From Craspedostauros australis (Eukaryota; Bacillariophyta; Bacillariophyceae; Mastogloiales; Achnanthaceae), in contig JAMXDE010000022.1 in NCBI GenBank assembly GCA_026770025.1, forward strand, positions 496,001 through 560,000: DNA of 64,000 nt, written 5' to 3'. This document shows, one piece after another, positions 21,658-33,344 of the stretch. The translations under genes were made by a program, and so were the position numbers. The notes under the pieces are model-generated. The model ran no database searches and was not told the origin of the DNA. It was given only the letters and a program-made list of their open reading frames with translations. How positions within the stretch are numbered: the first letter of the stretch is position 1; each line of letters begins with the position of its first letter.

Positions 21658-23135
21658 CTGTGGGAGAAGGAGAAGCGGCAGGGCGCGAAGCGCAAGATCT
21701 CAGAGCTCTGGCCATCAGTGTCGGTTGGATCCGTTGCCGAGTTCGCACGCGTGATCACGTCCGGAGCCAAATTGTGGACGTTGTGCATCGTGCGTTGTGC
21801 GCTGCTTTGTTCCTTCCTTTTAAATCGCCACCTCTCCACCCACCAATCGCGTGGCGCAGAGTAGTCGTATGGTAGAGTAGGCAAGTTCCGGACGAACAGC
21901 CCTCAGCGAGCCTTGTGGTCTTGGGTTTCTTCGCAAAAGATATTTGTCAGAGGAACACGTCGTGAGGACAGAGAACTGGGTAGGTTGGACTTACGACCTA
22001 TGCTACAAATGATGGGACAGTGGCGGTGCGATCGGATGAACAGAGGTACTGCTCCAATGAGGATTCTCCCTTGGGCCACATCCTCCGGAAGTTCGGAGGA
22101 AGGCTGGTGTCAGCGGAGACCAGCGCCAGGTACATCCGAGGAGGCGAGAATGTGTGGCGCGTTCGGTCAATTCGTCGACTCATCATTCAACAGACACAGC
22201 ATACCAACAAGAGATATCGCCAGCACTGATAGCTGTATCTCCGCAACTCGATTACATGCCCAACAGGCGGTGGATTGTTCTGCCGTTCCCTTGCATGACA
22301 AGATGTCAGGAAGTGTCAGACAATGTCCATACTGTGCCGGAGGTCTGATGCTCACCAAATGATCACCACCTCTGGTTGTGAGAACTCGTGGCGGAGATGC
22401 GCTTGTAACTCGTATGGCATCCATAGTCGTACGTGCTGCAGTCGCGTCATCGTCGGCGATGCCGTGCCCGCATTGGCAACTTTCCAGCCAATTGGAGTCT
22501 CAAAATGCGGAACTGCTCCCTATCCGTTCGTAGTTGAGTTGCACCGATAGGAGGTATAATACAATATAATAGTATTACACGTATGATAGCCACAGTGTCC
22601 ATCGTCAAATCAACACTCACCTCTACAGTGGCAGCGCACAGATTTTCCTCCCTCTCTGCACAATGCGCTGTGTGTCATACACGTAGTGGGTTGCGAGTTG
22701 TCTGCTCCATCTGCTCGGTGCGATGTGTTGCTTCTCTCAGTTCGTCGTGGCTCCCCCACATTCATTTCTTTCAACTTTGTGCCCTGTTGCGGTTTTACTC
22801 GTGATTCGGAGGAGCGATTGATGGAGAGTGGGGCGTACAGAAATCCGACTGAACGAAGCTGGGGATTACCAACCCTCCGAAGCAGCTGCTCCCCAACACC
22901 CACCATCACGAGCCGCCACACCAAGGGGGCACATGCGATTCCTCCTTCTACTCGCGGTGGGCCATTCCCTCTCTCCAGCTTTCAACGATCACCCTCGCCA
23001 GGCGTGCTGGGTGTCGTATCATGGCTGGCGCTGCTCTACTCCACGTGCTTCTCTGATCATTGGTGATACACCATGTCGTGGAGCAAGATAGAGAGCGAAG
23101 AGATAATGGGGAGTTCTTCTCTACTATTGATGGAA
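21658..23135. other. Intergenic, no gene seen
   Basis: Convergent region between the metallophosphoesterase gene and the minus-strand hypothetical gene. Open frames overlap on both strands without domain signals. A TAGTCGTACGT motif occurs near 22425, and TATAAT-like AT repeats near 22555-22580. Confidence 0.4.
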
Positions 23136-24152
23136 TTATTGCCGCGGAGAAGCGCTACTCGTATGGGTGTGCCCGTCATTGGATTGTGAGGTGACATCGT
23201 ACTCCTGGGGTTGGTTGCTCGCAACTTCCGCTGGATGCATGTCCCAGCCAACATTGGGCTGCTGCTGTCTCCGTGCTGGGCGTGTCACCGAAAATGCAAG
23301 GGAGCGGGTGCGACTGTGATTGACCACGGCTTGCGAGTATTGGTACGAAGATGGGCCGTTCAGCGGCGGCTGGATCAGAGGCGACAAGTGATAGCGCGGC
23401 AGATCTGTGTCCATAGGGGCATCGCGATGCGAAGCGTTGCCAGCCTGTGCCATGCTCTGTGGATGCTCCCCATCGCCATTGCTGTTGCCATCGTCGTCCT
23501 GCATTGGCACATTAGTACTCGTACCACCAATAGTATTCAGGGCTGCTTGTTCATGGTTGTTCTGGCGCTGGTGGGCGTGGTGTTCGTCTTGGCTTCCCTC
23601 ATGACCATCGATCGAGAAGACGTTGTCGTTGTTGTCGACGTGGTCGTTCGCGATGCCCATTGGTTCGCTTAGGACCATGAGGACGTTGTCGATGATGTCG
23701 ACCAGATCATGGGTGTTGTTGGACATGGCGGACTGATAGTTCTCGTGTTCGAACGGAGTGTTTCCAAGAAACGGGACGTTCATGATGGATCGTTCGATTT
23801 CGTCAGCTCCGGCGTAACGGTTGTCATCGCTGCGATGTTGCTGTTGGTACCGATGATGCTGGCCGTTGTGAGCACTGGGCCCATAGCGGGAACTTGGTGG
23901 CTGTTCAGCGACGTGATGAACGAAGTTGTGGTGAGAAAACAGGGAGAGCAACGACAATTGGTCAGATTGCCGCGCCTGTTCTTGCGTTCCAAAGCGGGCA
24001 GCCGTTCCGCTTGCTGCCACACGAGATGCGGAAGCAGACGTGAGCTCTGTGTCGTTCGCACGCAATGGCGATGACAGCCTTGATTGCTGCGTTGGCGCGG
24101 AGGACGCCCCTGTTGTTGCGGATGTGGCGAATGGGTTTGTTGGTTTGACCAT
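23136..24152 (-). CDS. Hypothetical low-complexity His/Asn/Gln-rich protein
   Basis: A 338-aa open frame from the ATG at MVKPTNPFATS. It is rich in His, Gln, Asn, Asp and Ser. A short less biased core (about 112-160) contains IERSIMNVPFLGNTPFEHEN and HDLVDIIDNVLMVLSEPM, which could form an amphipathic helix. No membrane segment, signal peptide or known domain was recognised. The same frame runs on upstream to an ATG at 24464, but that part is Arg/His-rich repeat sequence (CACCGC/CATTGC) and is probably 5' UTR. A gene is likely given the long open frame and bias like the neighbouring host genes, but this is not proven. Confidence 0.45.
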   Translation of the reverse strand: MVKPTNPFATSATTGASSAPTQQSRLSSPLRANDTELTSASASRVAASGTAARFGTQEQARQSDQLSLLSLFSHHNFVHHVAEQPPSSRYGPSAHNGQHHRYQQQHRSDDNRYAGADEIERSIMNVPFLGNTPFEHENYQSAMSNNTHDLVDIIDNVLMVLSEPMGIANDHVDNNDNVFSIDGHEGSQDEHHAHQRQNNHEQAALNTIGGTSTNVPMQDDDGNSNGDGEHPQSMAQAGNASHRDAPMDTDLPRYHLSPLIQPPLNGPSSYQYSQAVVNHSRTRSLAFSVTRPARRQQQPNVGWDMHPAEVASNQPQEYDVTSQSNDGHTHTSSASPRQ

Positions 24153-25560
24153 GATTGAGGAGGAGAATGAAATGAGGTCGTGCGGGCAATGGCAATGGCA
24201 ATGGCGGTGGCAATGACGACAGCAGTGGCGGCGGTGGTGGTGTGGATGGTTGCGATGATGGGAACGCAGAATGTGTGGCGGCGCTCTGTGATTTTGTGTG
24301 ATTGTGATTGTGATTGCAATTCGGGACGAGGACTGGCACGAAAATGAGACCAAATGATAATGGTCGCCATCTGGCTTCTTTCGCGGGACGATGGAGAATA
24401 AAACCACGCGGTACTCAACGGCAAAACCCATAATAGAGGGGTTCGAGTGGCTATTTTTTGGCATGGCCGGCGACCCCAGCCAATCAAATGGCTTAGACTA
24501 TATCACTGCTACGAGCAAGCCATCCCATTGAAGGGTGAATTGAGGGGAGTTTGGGTCAATTTTCCCCAGCTTTGTTGCGCTTGGGGTTCTCATTTGGAAC
24601 CGTGTGACGCAGACGATCTGTTCCCTGTCGGATCGATTCTCGTTGTGAACGCTGACAGAGGCGGTGGGATTGCGTGGTTGGTTTCGCACGAGGAACTGTG
24701 GAACTTTGACACTTTCTCAGAAATCACGTATTGAGCAAATAAACTGCAATTATTTTTTCGTGCAGTATCTCCGTTTGAGTATCTCGAGGCGACAAACTTC
24801 ATTGTCGTAACAGAACGACGATTCCGACCGATACGTTCATGATATCGTTGATATGGTACTATAGTATGCTCAGTATTGTTGTCGTTTAGTAGTAGTATTA
24901 CCGCAATAGTACCAAGACATACGCAAAATTGACAAAATTGTTTTCTACAAAATCCCAACAAAACAAGGACAGAAGTGTTCCTTTGATGTGAACGGCGACA
25001 CAGCAGTTGGCTGTTGAGGTACTTCTGTTGGTAGTATCCATTTTGGTATCATGTTGTCGGCTGTGACTTTGTGAACACAGTTGTGAGTGAGATTCTGGGT
25101 CTTTGTGTGACACCAGACAACAACAACAACATCGGCATCAAGATCGACAATGGCATCGGTGCTGTCGTCGAGTACAAGTACCCACAGGTCTGTGCTCGCT
25201 AGCAGGATGAGCTCACGCTACAAATGTACACAATACTTGGCACACCGGCCATATGCAACACATGCGCACATCACAGCAAACCAATAACAAAAATGACAAT
25301 GCTGATTACAATGGCGTAAACACGCTGCTGTTGGTCACAGTCACCACTGTGGCCTGCAATATGGGTTGAATTCAAGATTGCAGCTTTGGCAACTTCACTT
25401 ATGGGGCATCTGCTTTGATGGTGGGCATGCCATATTGGCCGCAGCACAGGACCCACCCACCCATCTATTCATCCATGAAGATCATCCATCCTTGTACCAG
25501 TTCCGGCGTTGGCATCCAGGTTGGGATCTTTCCTCTACATTCAATGGGCAGAGATCCTTT
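24153..25560. other. Intergenic, no gene seen
   Basis: GC-poorer than the first 24 kb. It starts with CATTGC/CACCGC simple repeats (24190-24320). Short frames only, several without an ATG. It leads into the inverted repeat. Confidence 0.35.
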
Positions 25561-27274
25561 GTTGGCAAGTTCCGCTCACGGTAACCTACGATTGTGGAAG
25601 ATGATGTTGGTTGATAGTCGTCTGTTTGCTATTTCATTACTTGGCTACTCCGATCCTCTTGGTGTACGCCCGTTCTCTTGCCTGATGCTCTTGGTGTTTC
25701 AATCTGTTTTGTAGATTCAGTTTCCGACTATGAGTCGGTACGTGAGATGCTCTCTCGCTCCTCTCTGCATTCTCTCTTTCTCTCTCTCAACATTGTGTGT
25801 TCGTGCTATACGATACTCCATGTTCGATGCATACTCCGCATTCGACACTCCGTTCATTCAGTACTGGTTCCTACTCCATGAGTACTTACCATTTGAAGTT
25901 CACCTTCAGTATCCATGATCTTCATGGATCATCGGATCTTCGCCTCCTGCTCTGACTTGGAGACAGATGTCGACGTGGTGACATGATGACATCCTGTCAA
26001 CATCAGTAGGCGTCCTTCTGCTCTCCAGATGTCATATTCCATTGGTGATGCAGTAGCCTGTCAGATGATATCGTCATCTGAGGTTTAGTTGGGAAGTACC
26101 TTGAGATTCTCTTGGTACCATTGATGGATGGACGGACGATCTTCCAATTCTCTCAGAAATCGTTATTTGCAAATTTCCTCCAGAAATCTTGCCCCTTTTC
26201 GTGTGTTCCATTTCCCCGGTAATTCTGACGAATCACAGCATACTATCGACACGAATGTAGTTATACCGTCCAAGTGCGTATGAGAGAATAGCGGGTGAAC
26301 GATGCACATATACACGTACATCTCGACATATACTCACATGTAGATCTCGACAATCCTTTGAAAAGTGTATGATTGTTGGTGTTGGAAAGAGTGTTGGAGC
26401 AATGTTGTGGTGGCCTTGCGCAAGCAATAGGAAGCTTTGACGCCATTGGACTCCATTCAACCTCAAGCATCCAGCTGTGTCGAGATGTACATGCGTGCAT
26501 ATGTCAAGATGTACGTGTATATGTGCATCATTCACCTGTTAATCTCTTATTCATATACGGACGGTACAACTACATTCGTGTCAATTGTATACTGTGATTT
26601 GTCAGAATCACAGTGGAAATGGAACACCTGAAAATGAGCAGAATTTCTGGAGGAAATTTGCAAATAACGATTTCTGAGAGAATTGGAAGATCGTCCGTCC
26701 ATCCATCAATGGTACCAAGAGAATCTCAAGGTACTTCCCAACTAAACCTCAGATGACGATATCATCTGACAGGCTACTGCATCACCAATGGAATGTGACA
26801 TCTGGAGAGCAGAAGGACGCCTACTGACGTTGACAGGATGTCATCGTGTCACCACGTTGACATCTGTCTCCAAGTCAGAACAGGAGGCAAAGATCCAATG
26901 ACCAAAGGGCATCAAGATCATGGATATGGGAGATGAACTTCAAATGGTAAATACTCATGGATTAGGAACCAGTAGTGAATGAATGGAGTGTCGAATGCGG
27001 AGTACGCATCGAACACAGAGCATGGTGTAGCACAAAGCACATAATGCTGAGACAGAGAGAGAGAATACGAAGAGCAGCGAGAGAGCATCTTGCACACCGA
27101 CTCATAGTTGGAGACTGAATCTACAAAACAGATTGAAGCGCCAAGAGCATCGGGCAAGAGAACAAATGGACATCAGGAGGATCGGAGTGCCAACATAATA
27201 AAATAGCAAACGAACAACTATCAACCAATACCATCTTCCACAATCATAGGCTTCCGTGAGCAGAGCTTGCCAAC
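25561..27274. repeat. Long imperfect inverted repeat (foldback), arms about 790 bp
   Basis: Left arm about 25561-26351, right arm about 26478-27274, separated by about 126 bases. The outer ends read GTTGGCAAG and CTTGCCAAC. The arms match along their length at roughly 90 percent by eye. For example, the stretch around 26030-26180 is the complement of 26640-26790. No transposase frame lies inside and no clear target duplication was seen at the ends. It may be a foldback or non-autonomous DNA element, or an inverted duplication. Transcription through it would give a long hairpin RNA. Confidence 0.8.
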
Positions 27275-27449
27275 ATGCATGCTCAGCTCTCTTCTGGATA
27301 TGCTTCTCTGGAATCTCTTGGTTGGGTAAACTGTGGATTCTCTGGTTGGGTCAAGTGGTGTGCTGGATGCTCCTCCCTCTCTCTCTCTTGTAAATCATCA
27401 CTGCCAATTCACTACTGCTTGCCAAATGACATCTGGCAAGGATCACTGC

Positions 27450-28060
27450 TGATACATTGATAATTGGTGGTGGCAGAATACTCTGATCGATGCTCAGCCG
27501 TGTGTGAAGTTGTTGGGTGTGATCAGAAGCTCTCCAGCTGCTGTCTGGAGCCGCCCACTCATTGTTGATCGTTGGCAGATGTTTCAGCTCCTGCCGCATG
27601 CTGTGTTCTGATTGGTGAGTTGTTTCAGAATACAGAATGCAGTCTGCATGTTGAATAATGCTGACAAATTCATTGTACATTGGTGTCTGGCAGATGCTTC
27701 ACTGGATGCTTTGCCTGCTGTTTTTGCATTGGCAATGTGTGGTCTGATGAGATGGTGAAGACAGCGCAAAGGAACAATGTATACACCATGCCTGCCCACT
27801 TCAATTGTTGCAAAGGATGATGGTGTCATTGCTGAAACGATCAGTGACGTAAGCATAGCATGCCAAGTCCATGACTTGGTGCACCGCACATCTGCGACAG
27901 ACAGGAGGTTCTGCAATGAATGACAACTCTGTTGCTTTGCTACAGTGAGGAAATGTGTGACGGATCCCATCAAGTTGTCCACTACAGCTGGGACAGTCTT
28001 TGTTTGGTGTGATATGAGACAGGATGGAGCATCCCCCAGGTGTCGATACTATCTATCTCT
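27450..28060 (-). pseudogene. Possible eroded copia-like polyprotein fragment
   Basis: Minus-strand frames, joined by shifts, contain HSLQNLLSVADV, later HGVYIVPL, then CTMNLSALFNMQTAFCIL in order. This weakly resembles the protease-to-gag_pre-integrase stretch of copia polyproteins (LLSVxQLxDxG ... GLWxVPL ... LxxxxHA). There are stops and frame changes throughout. The match is by pattern only and could be chance. Confidence 0.22.
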
Positions 28061-31000
28061 AGAGGCACATTGGCATGGCATGGTGTGGCAGGGATGGATA
28101 GATGGATGGGTGTTTGTTGAATGCCAAGTATGGCATGGCTGAGTATGAGAGGGTGGGAGACTGTTGTGTTGGAGTCTATTTGTTGTTGGGGATTGTTTGT
28201 TGGCATGGCTTGGGTTCTTGGCGTGACATGCTTCTTCTTCCACTCTCGATCCCACTTCCACATGAGCTACATACTTGCTCTGCAGATGAAGTTGACTTGG
28301 AAGGAAGGGAGGGAGGAGGTAGTGTCAATTAGCAGTGTTGTCAACGAGTTTCTGAATGAGTTGTGTTGAGAGTTGAGCATGGATTGCCACACAAGAAATC
28401 AACGCTCCTCCTCGTTGCCAACAACGCGAATAGACCACAGATCAAAGTACTCAAGTTTTGGCATTATCGTCCTTGTTTTTGAACAGTGTGCATTGTTTTG
28501 ACAGAAAGAAACAAGAAGAGACAAGAATCATGCGATGATTCGCGTACAGGAGATGCAAAAAGAGAGAGATCTGGACAATCGAATCAATCATTTTGGTTCA
28601 GATTGGGCAAAAATGCGAAAAACCATGTCGGTACCATGAGGAAACAAACAGTTTGACGAAACCGTGCGGGAAAAAGGGAAGGAAGAAAGCGAATCGTGAC
28701 GTCACATGGGCATTGCAAAGACCTAAATCCCCACGAAAGTGGCTGTCTCCATTGCGTCCAGACAAGTCTCAATAGCGGGGCTCCCCCTGGAATTCGGACA
28801 GCCCGGCGTGTCCCAGTACCCAACTTCTGGGGCCACTCGAACCCCTCTAATCGATCAAACGACCACCACAACCACAGCGACAACAACAACGACACCCAAA
28901 CTGACACCCACGCTGGCACCACACCAATCAACGACAGAAAGAAGAGGAAGGTCTCGAGGGTGATGGCAAAGGAGGAAGCGAAAGTTCATCCGCAAGTGCT
29001 CGTAATTGTGTCCGCACTTTGCTGCGCACCCAGGGCGTTGGTACCGTGAGGGAGAGAGCTTCTGTCGTGTTGGGTGGAGACATTCGTCGGAGAAATCTGT
29101 CGGGCGATACTAGTACGTGTTTCAACGGCACCTTTGATCTTCCACTATTCCGTACCATTCTCCAATTGAGGCTGGTTTGTTTGTCTGAGTGCGTGCCAGA
29201 TGGTATCAGCAAAAGGTTAAGCTTCCTCGACGCAGTTCTTGTTTGGTAACAGTGACATCTGGACTGGCCATCTGTTTGTTCGCTCGACGAACCGATGATG
29301 TATGTGTCTGTTCTCTGCGCTTCTTCCGTTGGATTGTCCATAAACGAGTGTACGCGACAGTTGCAATTCGCTCGCTCCAGTCATCTAAACGACATCAAGA
29401 GCAAGCGATGTGGTCCAAAACAATAACGTGCCATTCCTGTTCATGTGGTTGCGACCCCCATCCGGTCGATCAACTCCAATGTCACCAACCTCCTCGCGGT
29501 TCCATTCCGTCAGAAAAGAGGAAACGGGTGGAGCCTCGCGCGCGCCGAGCAAGAGAATGTTCTCCACAAGTCGTCGTATGTGCATGTGCCAGTGTGGTAC
29601 TATGTTTGGGCAGGAGGCGCCGTGCTTGTGCTCATGCCCATTGCCGCGTTCGCCGAGGCGGTGTCGTTTCCATTCCGTGCGTTGTCGCTACCCATCGCAA
29701 TCGCACGGCTGTCAAGGAGCGAACGTGAAGGAGGATGGCATTTTGGCCAACACATTGGATTGGCAGCGCTAACAACTCAGAGACAAAGTTGAATAGGGTC
29801 ATCGGGGATAGTGATCTGAATACGGTGTACTCTCCACTCCACTAATACCTGTCCGAGTACTATCTACGCTCTCTCGCACTCTGGGGATTCCCAAGACGCC
29901 CTCTCGATTTTGGCTCGGCATCTCTGTTTGACATTCCTGAGGCTTCCTTCCAGAGCACACTCGAGAGTGCGAGCGAAGAGTTCCTGCGGCAGATTGCCAT
30001 TCCACACAGTGCTTCCATGGTGGACTTATCGGGCAGCGAAAGTGCACAGATTGGCGTTTGTCCAGCATCTTGCTTCATGTGTTGGCAGGCTCGATCAATC
30101 AACTCCTTGCACGCTTTGGATTTGCCTCCTTGCTTCCTCCCGAAACTGGTTCCAACCCACATTGAGATGGCAAGAAATCCTGGTGTGTACAAGGGGAACT
30201 GGAGAAGGCCACAGGAATTCACCTTCGGAGGTCTGGCGAACGCCCCCGGTCCCTTGACTTTGGTCACAAATTTGTCACGGGTCGACAGAGGCAGAGAACA
30301 TTGACATATCAACGGTGACTGAGACCAAAACCAGGACACGGCACAGCGCAGCACACCATCACCGCTGAATTGTATCAAGGCCACGACGGCTGGAATTCAT
30401 GTTTCTGACTGTCGGTGATTGCCTCTCCTTTCTCTCATCTCGACGGGGTGCGCGTCACCAGTACCTCGTACCAAGCCACAAAGCACCATCAACGGTTTCC
30501 GCGCAGACGCTGGTGTCGATGCGGCACCATGGCTCATGCATGCAATACATGCGCATGAACAGCTCGTAGGCAAGCCCCACACCTCCTGCGAAAGTGATGT
30601 GGTCGTCTGGAGTGGCCCATGTGAATACTCCGAAGCGCCAGTCCATGCAGCGTGCTCGAGACTCATGTAGCTCGTACCACGTAGCACAAGTAGACAAAAT
30701 GAGAGTCTGCGCAAGATTGAAAGATCCTCCATCCCCACGATGAGTGCTGCGCCGCACTGCTCGTGTGCTGTGTCCCAATTGAACACCCTTTTGGGTACTC
30801 GCAATGCGTGTCGAATAGTTGTAGAGAAGCCACGACTACGTGTACGAGTATGGGCCGAACATGCAAGACGTGCAGAGTACCGCACATGTTCGACAACACC
30901 CAGCATCCACAGAACACCCATGGAGGACTCTGCAGCTCTCCCACTCTCCTTCTTGACATTCGCAATGCACAACAACGATGCCATTACCTAAAGCAATCTC

Positions 31001-32218
31001 TCAAGCGCGACACTGGTATTGTTCGACGATTCGAATCGAGCGAAGAAGATCGATGGCGCGTGTGTGGCACGAGCCTGGAAGTCGATAGAACGAGCCTTCG
31101 CAGCTTGGGGGACCGGAATGATACTGAGCGTTTGCTCCAAACTGCACGGTACGACTATTGTGCTAATGTGACCTAATAAGCGGTAACACCATCACAGAGA
31201 GGATCACACGGATGGACCTGTCAGCAGTGGACAACCACGGCCCAGAGAATCATGCGATCAGAGAGCACTGCTCTTCCAGGGTATGTGGCGTGCCCTGCGA
31301 TCAGTCCTCAATGCAACCTTGGTTTAGAGAAAGACCTTGGTTTGCCGTGGTGCCAGGATTGCAATGCGCCTTTTCCCATCCTGCAATCGCTTGGCCAACA
31401 CCATGCTCGTACCATACATACCTCGCGATTGCCGTAGTGGTCGTGCCATCCTCATGCGAGCCTCGCCACCCGCGCAGCCTCCAATAGCTTCCGACAGCTC
31501 TGCGCGACGACAAATTGCTGGCACTTGATGCAGGAGTAGTCGATGTGGTGAAGGAACTGCCAGCTCGTAATACCGGAGCAACTCACCAAGATCCATCCTG
31601 GGTTCACAGCATTATTGCAAACGTGGTGGGCTTGGTTGCTTGTAACCAGACTACCGTCACAACGATTCATCGTAAGTACTCTTGCGTGCTTGTGGTCGTG
31701 ATTTCACAGCAGGTCATCGCGGACCAGCAAGATTCCGTCACATGTATCCAAATGATCCGTGCTGTCCGTACTCGTGCCTCGTCGGCGATGCGGACAAGAT
31801 TGAGCCATGGTGGCAGAGCCCAATGCTCGAGTACTCCGATCAAAATCTTGACGGACCTCGCCACACGCGCATGAATGCCTGAGCGGACCTCGAGTGGATT
31901 CTGAAGCGTTGCCTTGGGAGGAATGGATCGTGCGTGCTGATACGATGTTGAGGTTATGTGTCTAAGGGAAGCAGAACATGACATACTGTTGCGGTATCAT
32001 TGTGAGCAAAGTGCTATGCTTTATGGACGTGGGACTACGAGTAACGATGATGAGGAGTGCACGGTATTGGCCTCGCTTGATGTTTGCTCATAACAGTTCG
32101 ATGATGACCGCACTCTGCTCATAAATCTCCCGTTCTCTCATTCGTAAGTTCTCACCCCCTCATCAAGATCAACTGCCTGTGGACACGTACGAGACATCAG
32201 CGACCATGCCATTCTACA
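28061..32218. other. Gene-poor stretch, nothing recognised
   Basis: About 4.1 kb of short overlapping frames on both strands with no domain, no convincing splice pattern and several candidate starts that are not ATG. A CRE-like TGACGTCA lies near 28697. No tRNA or rRNA was recognised. Confidence 0.35.
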
Positions 32219-32223
32219 GTGTA
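32219..32223. repeat. Target site duplication GTGTA, left
   Basis: GTGTA immediately before the 5' LTR, repeated directly after the 3' LTR at 41361-41365. A 5-bp duplication is standard for Ty1/copia integrases. Confidence 0.8.
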
Positions 32224-32911
32224 AGTTGAGATTCAATGAGGGACAGACTATTACCGAACACGGTATCAACCTGATGGGAGAAATTCTTGGTTTTGGCGCG
32301 AAATCTTCCGACTTGATCGACCACCAAATCTTTTCTCCTCCTTTCTCTCCTCCATTCACGAATCCATCATGACCCAAACATGACCAACCTGACTCACATC
32401 CCACCTTGGGAACTATATGCTCCTCAGATCCTTTTACTACAACATACTTTGATTCCCTCCATGCTGATGACTACTGCACCACTGCCGTGGTCTTAACGCG
32501 TGTATCCAACCTGCTTCAACTCAAACAATGGAATCCGAGAGCCAGCTCCAACCACAGCCACTGCTTCATGGTCGTCACTGCCACATGCCATGATCTACAC
32601 TGCAGTGTATCTACGTATGTGGAGAGCAAGGCGCTGTAATGACTGTATACCCTGTAGCACTGAACCAAGTACATCAGTGCAGGGTCTCGCCAAGTTGTGT
32701 GGCATCGTTTCTTCACCCTACTAACACTACAAGCTAACTCATAATAAACACAGACAAGGATTAGCTACAAAGCACTCATCTACTCATCGTTACAGTAACA
32801 ACTCTTCAATCAGTACACCTCTCTTGAACTGCATCACACGGCTATCCCGAAGCTGGCAGATTCAAGAGACATCCTCCACCGATTCGCGCCGACTACGCCC
32901 GAATCCTAACT
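32224..32911 (+). repeat. 5' LTR (688 bp)
   Basis: Begins AGTTGAGATTC and ends GAATCCTAACT. The ends form a short inverted repeat (AGTT/AACT) instead of the usual TG...CA. Limits come from where identity with the 3' copy stops and from the target duplication. It should contain promoter and polyadenylation signals, which were not assigned. Confidence 0.9.
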
Positions 32912-32923
32912 GGTAGCTGCGAG
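32911..32923 (+). other. Primer binding site, probably for initiator tRNA-Met
   Basis: TGGTAGCTGCGAG directly at the end of the 5' LTR. Its complement ends in CTACCA, which fits an initiator Met tRNA 3' end (A1:U72 pair, A73, CCA). The first T overlaps the last LTR base. The tRNA itself is not in this window, so the assignment is inference. Confidence 0.55.
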
Positions 32924-33344
32924 TGGTTGCCAAATACTCTCAAGTCAAATCAACTCCACCAAGAATCTTCCTCTGCCAACCGATCGCAAGAGTCTCTCTG
33001 AGACCAAGCCAAAAGGCACAGCTCGCAGACCGAGCCTCCAACAAAGGACGAAGTCCTCATCGTATGCATCTGATTTGAAATCAGACTCCCAACGCTCGAA
33101 AATCGAGCCACTCAAGAGGACAAAAGTCCCAGCTGAAGGTAAGCGACCCAAGGTCGAGCTTCAGTAGCCTCTGCTAAAGCAAGCTATACCCGCACTCGCT
33201 GACCGAGTACGAGCCTCTCAAAGCCTGCATCGAACTTCAGTGCACACCTTCTCAACGAAGTGAAGTCGAGCAAGAGCAAGAAAAGGCAAACAGATCGATC
33301 CCCTCGACGTCTGAAGACTACTCGAGAAGTCCCCGCTATCCATC

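Noticed and set aside
24447-24734. 95-codon plus-strand frame
   Set aside because: Starts with GTG, no domain, and overlaps the likely 5' region of the minus-strand hypothetical gene.
29445-29792. 115-codon plus-strand frame with a hydrophobic segment
   Set aside because: It begins with GTG, no ATG fits, and no domain is recognisable.
28061-32218. Search for tRNA or rRNA genes in the gene-poor stretch
   Set aside because: No sequence with a convincing T-arm and acceptor stem was recognised by eye; a covariance-model scan would settle it.
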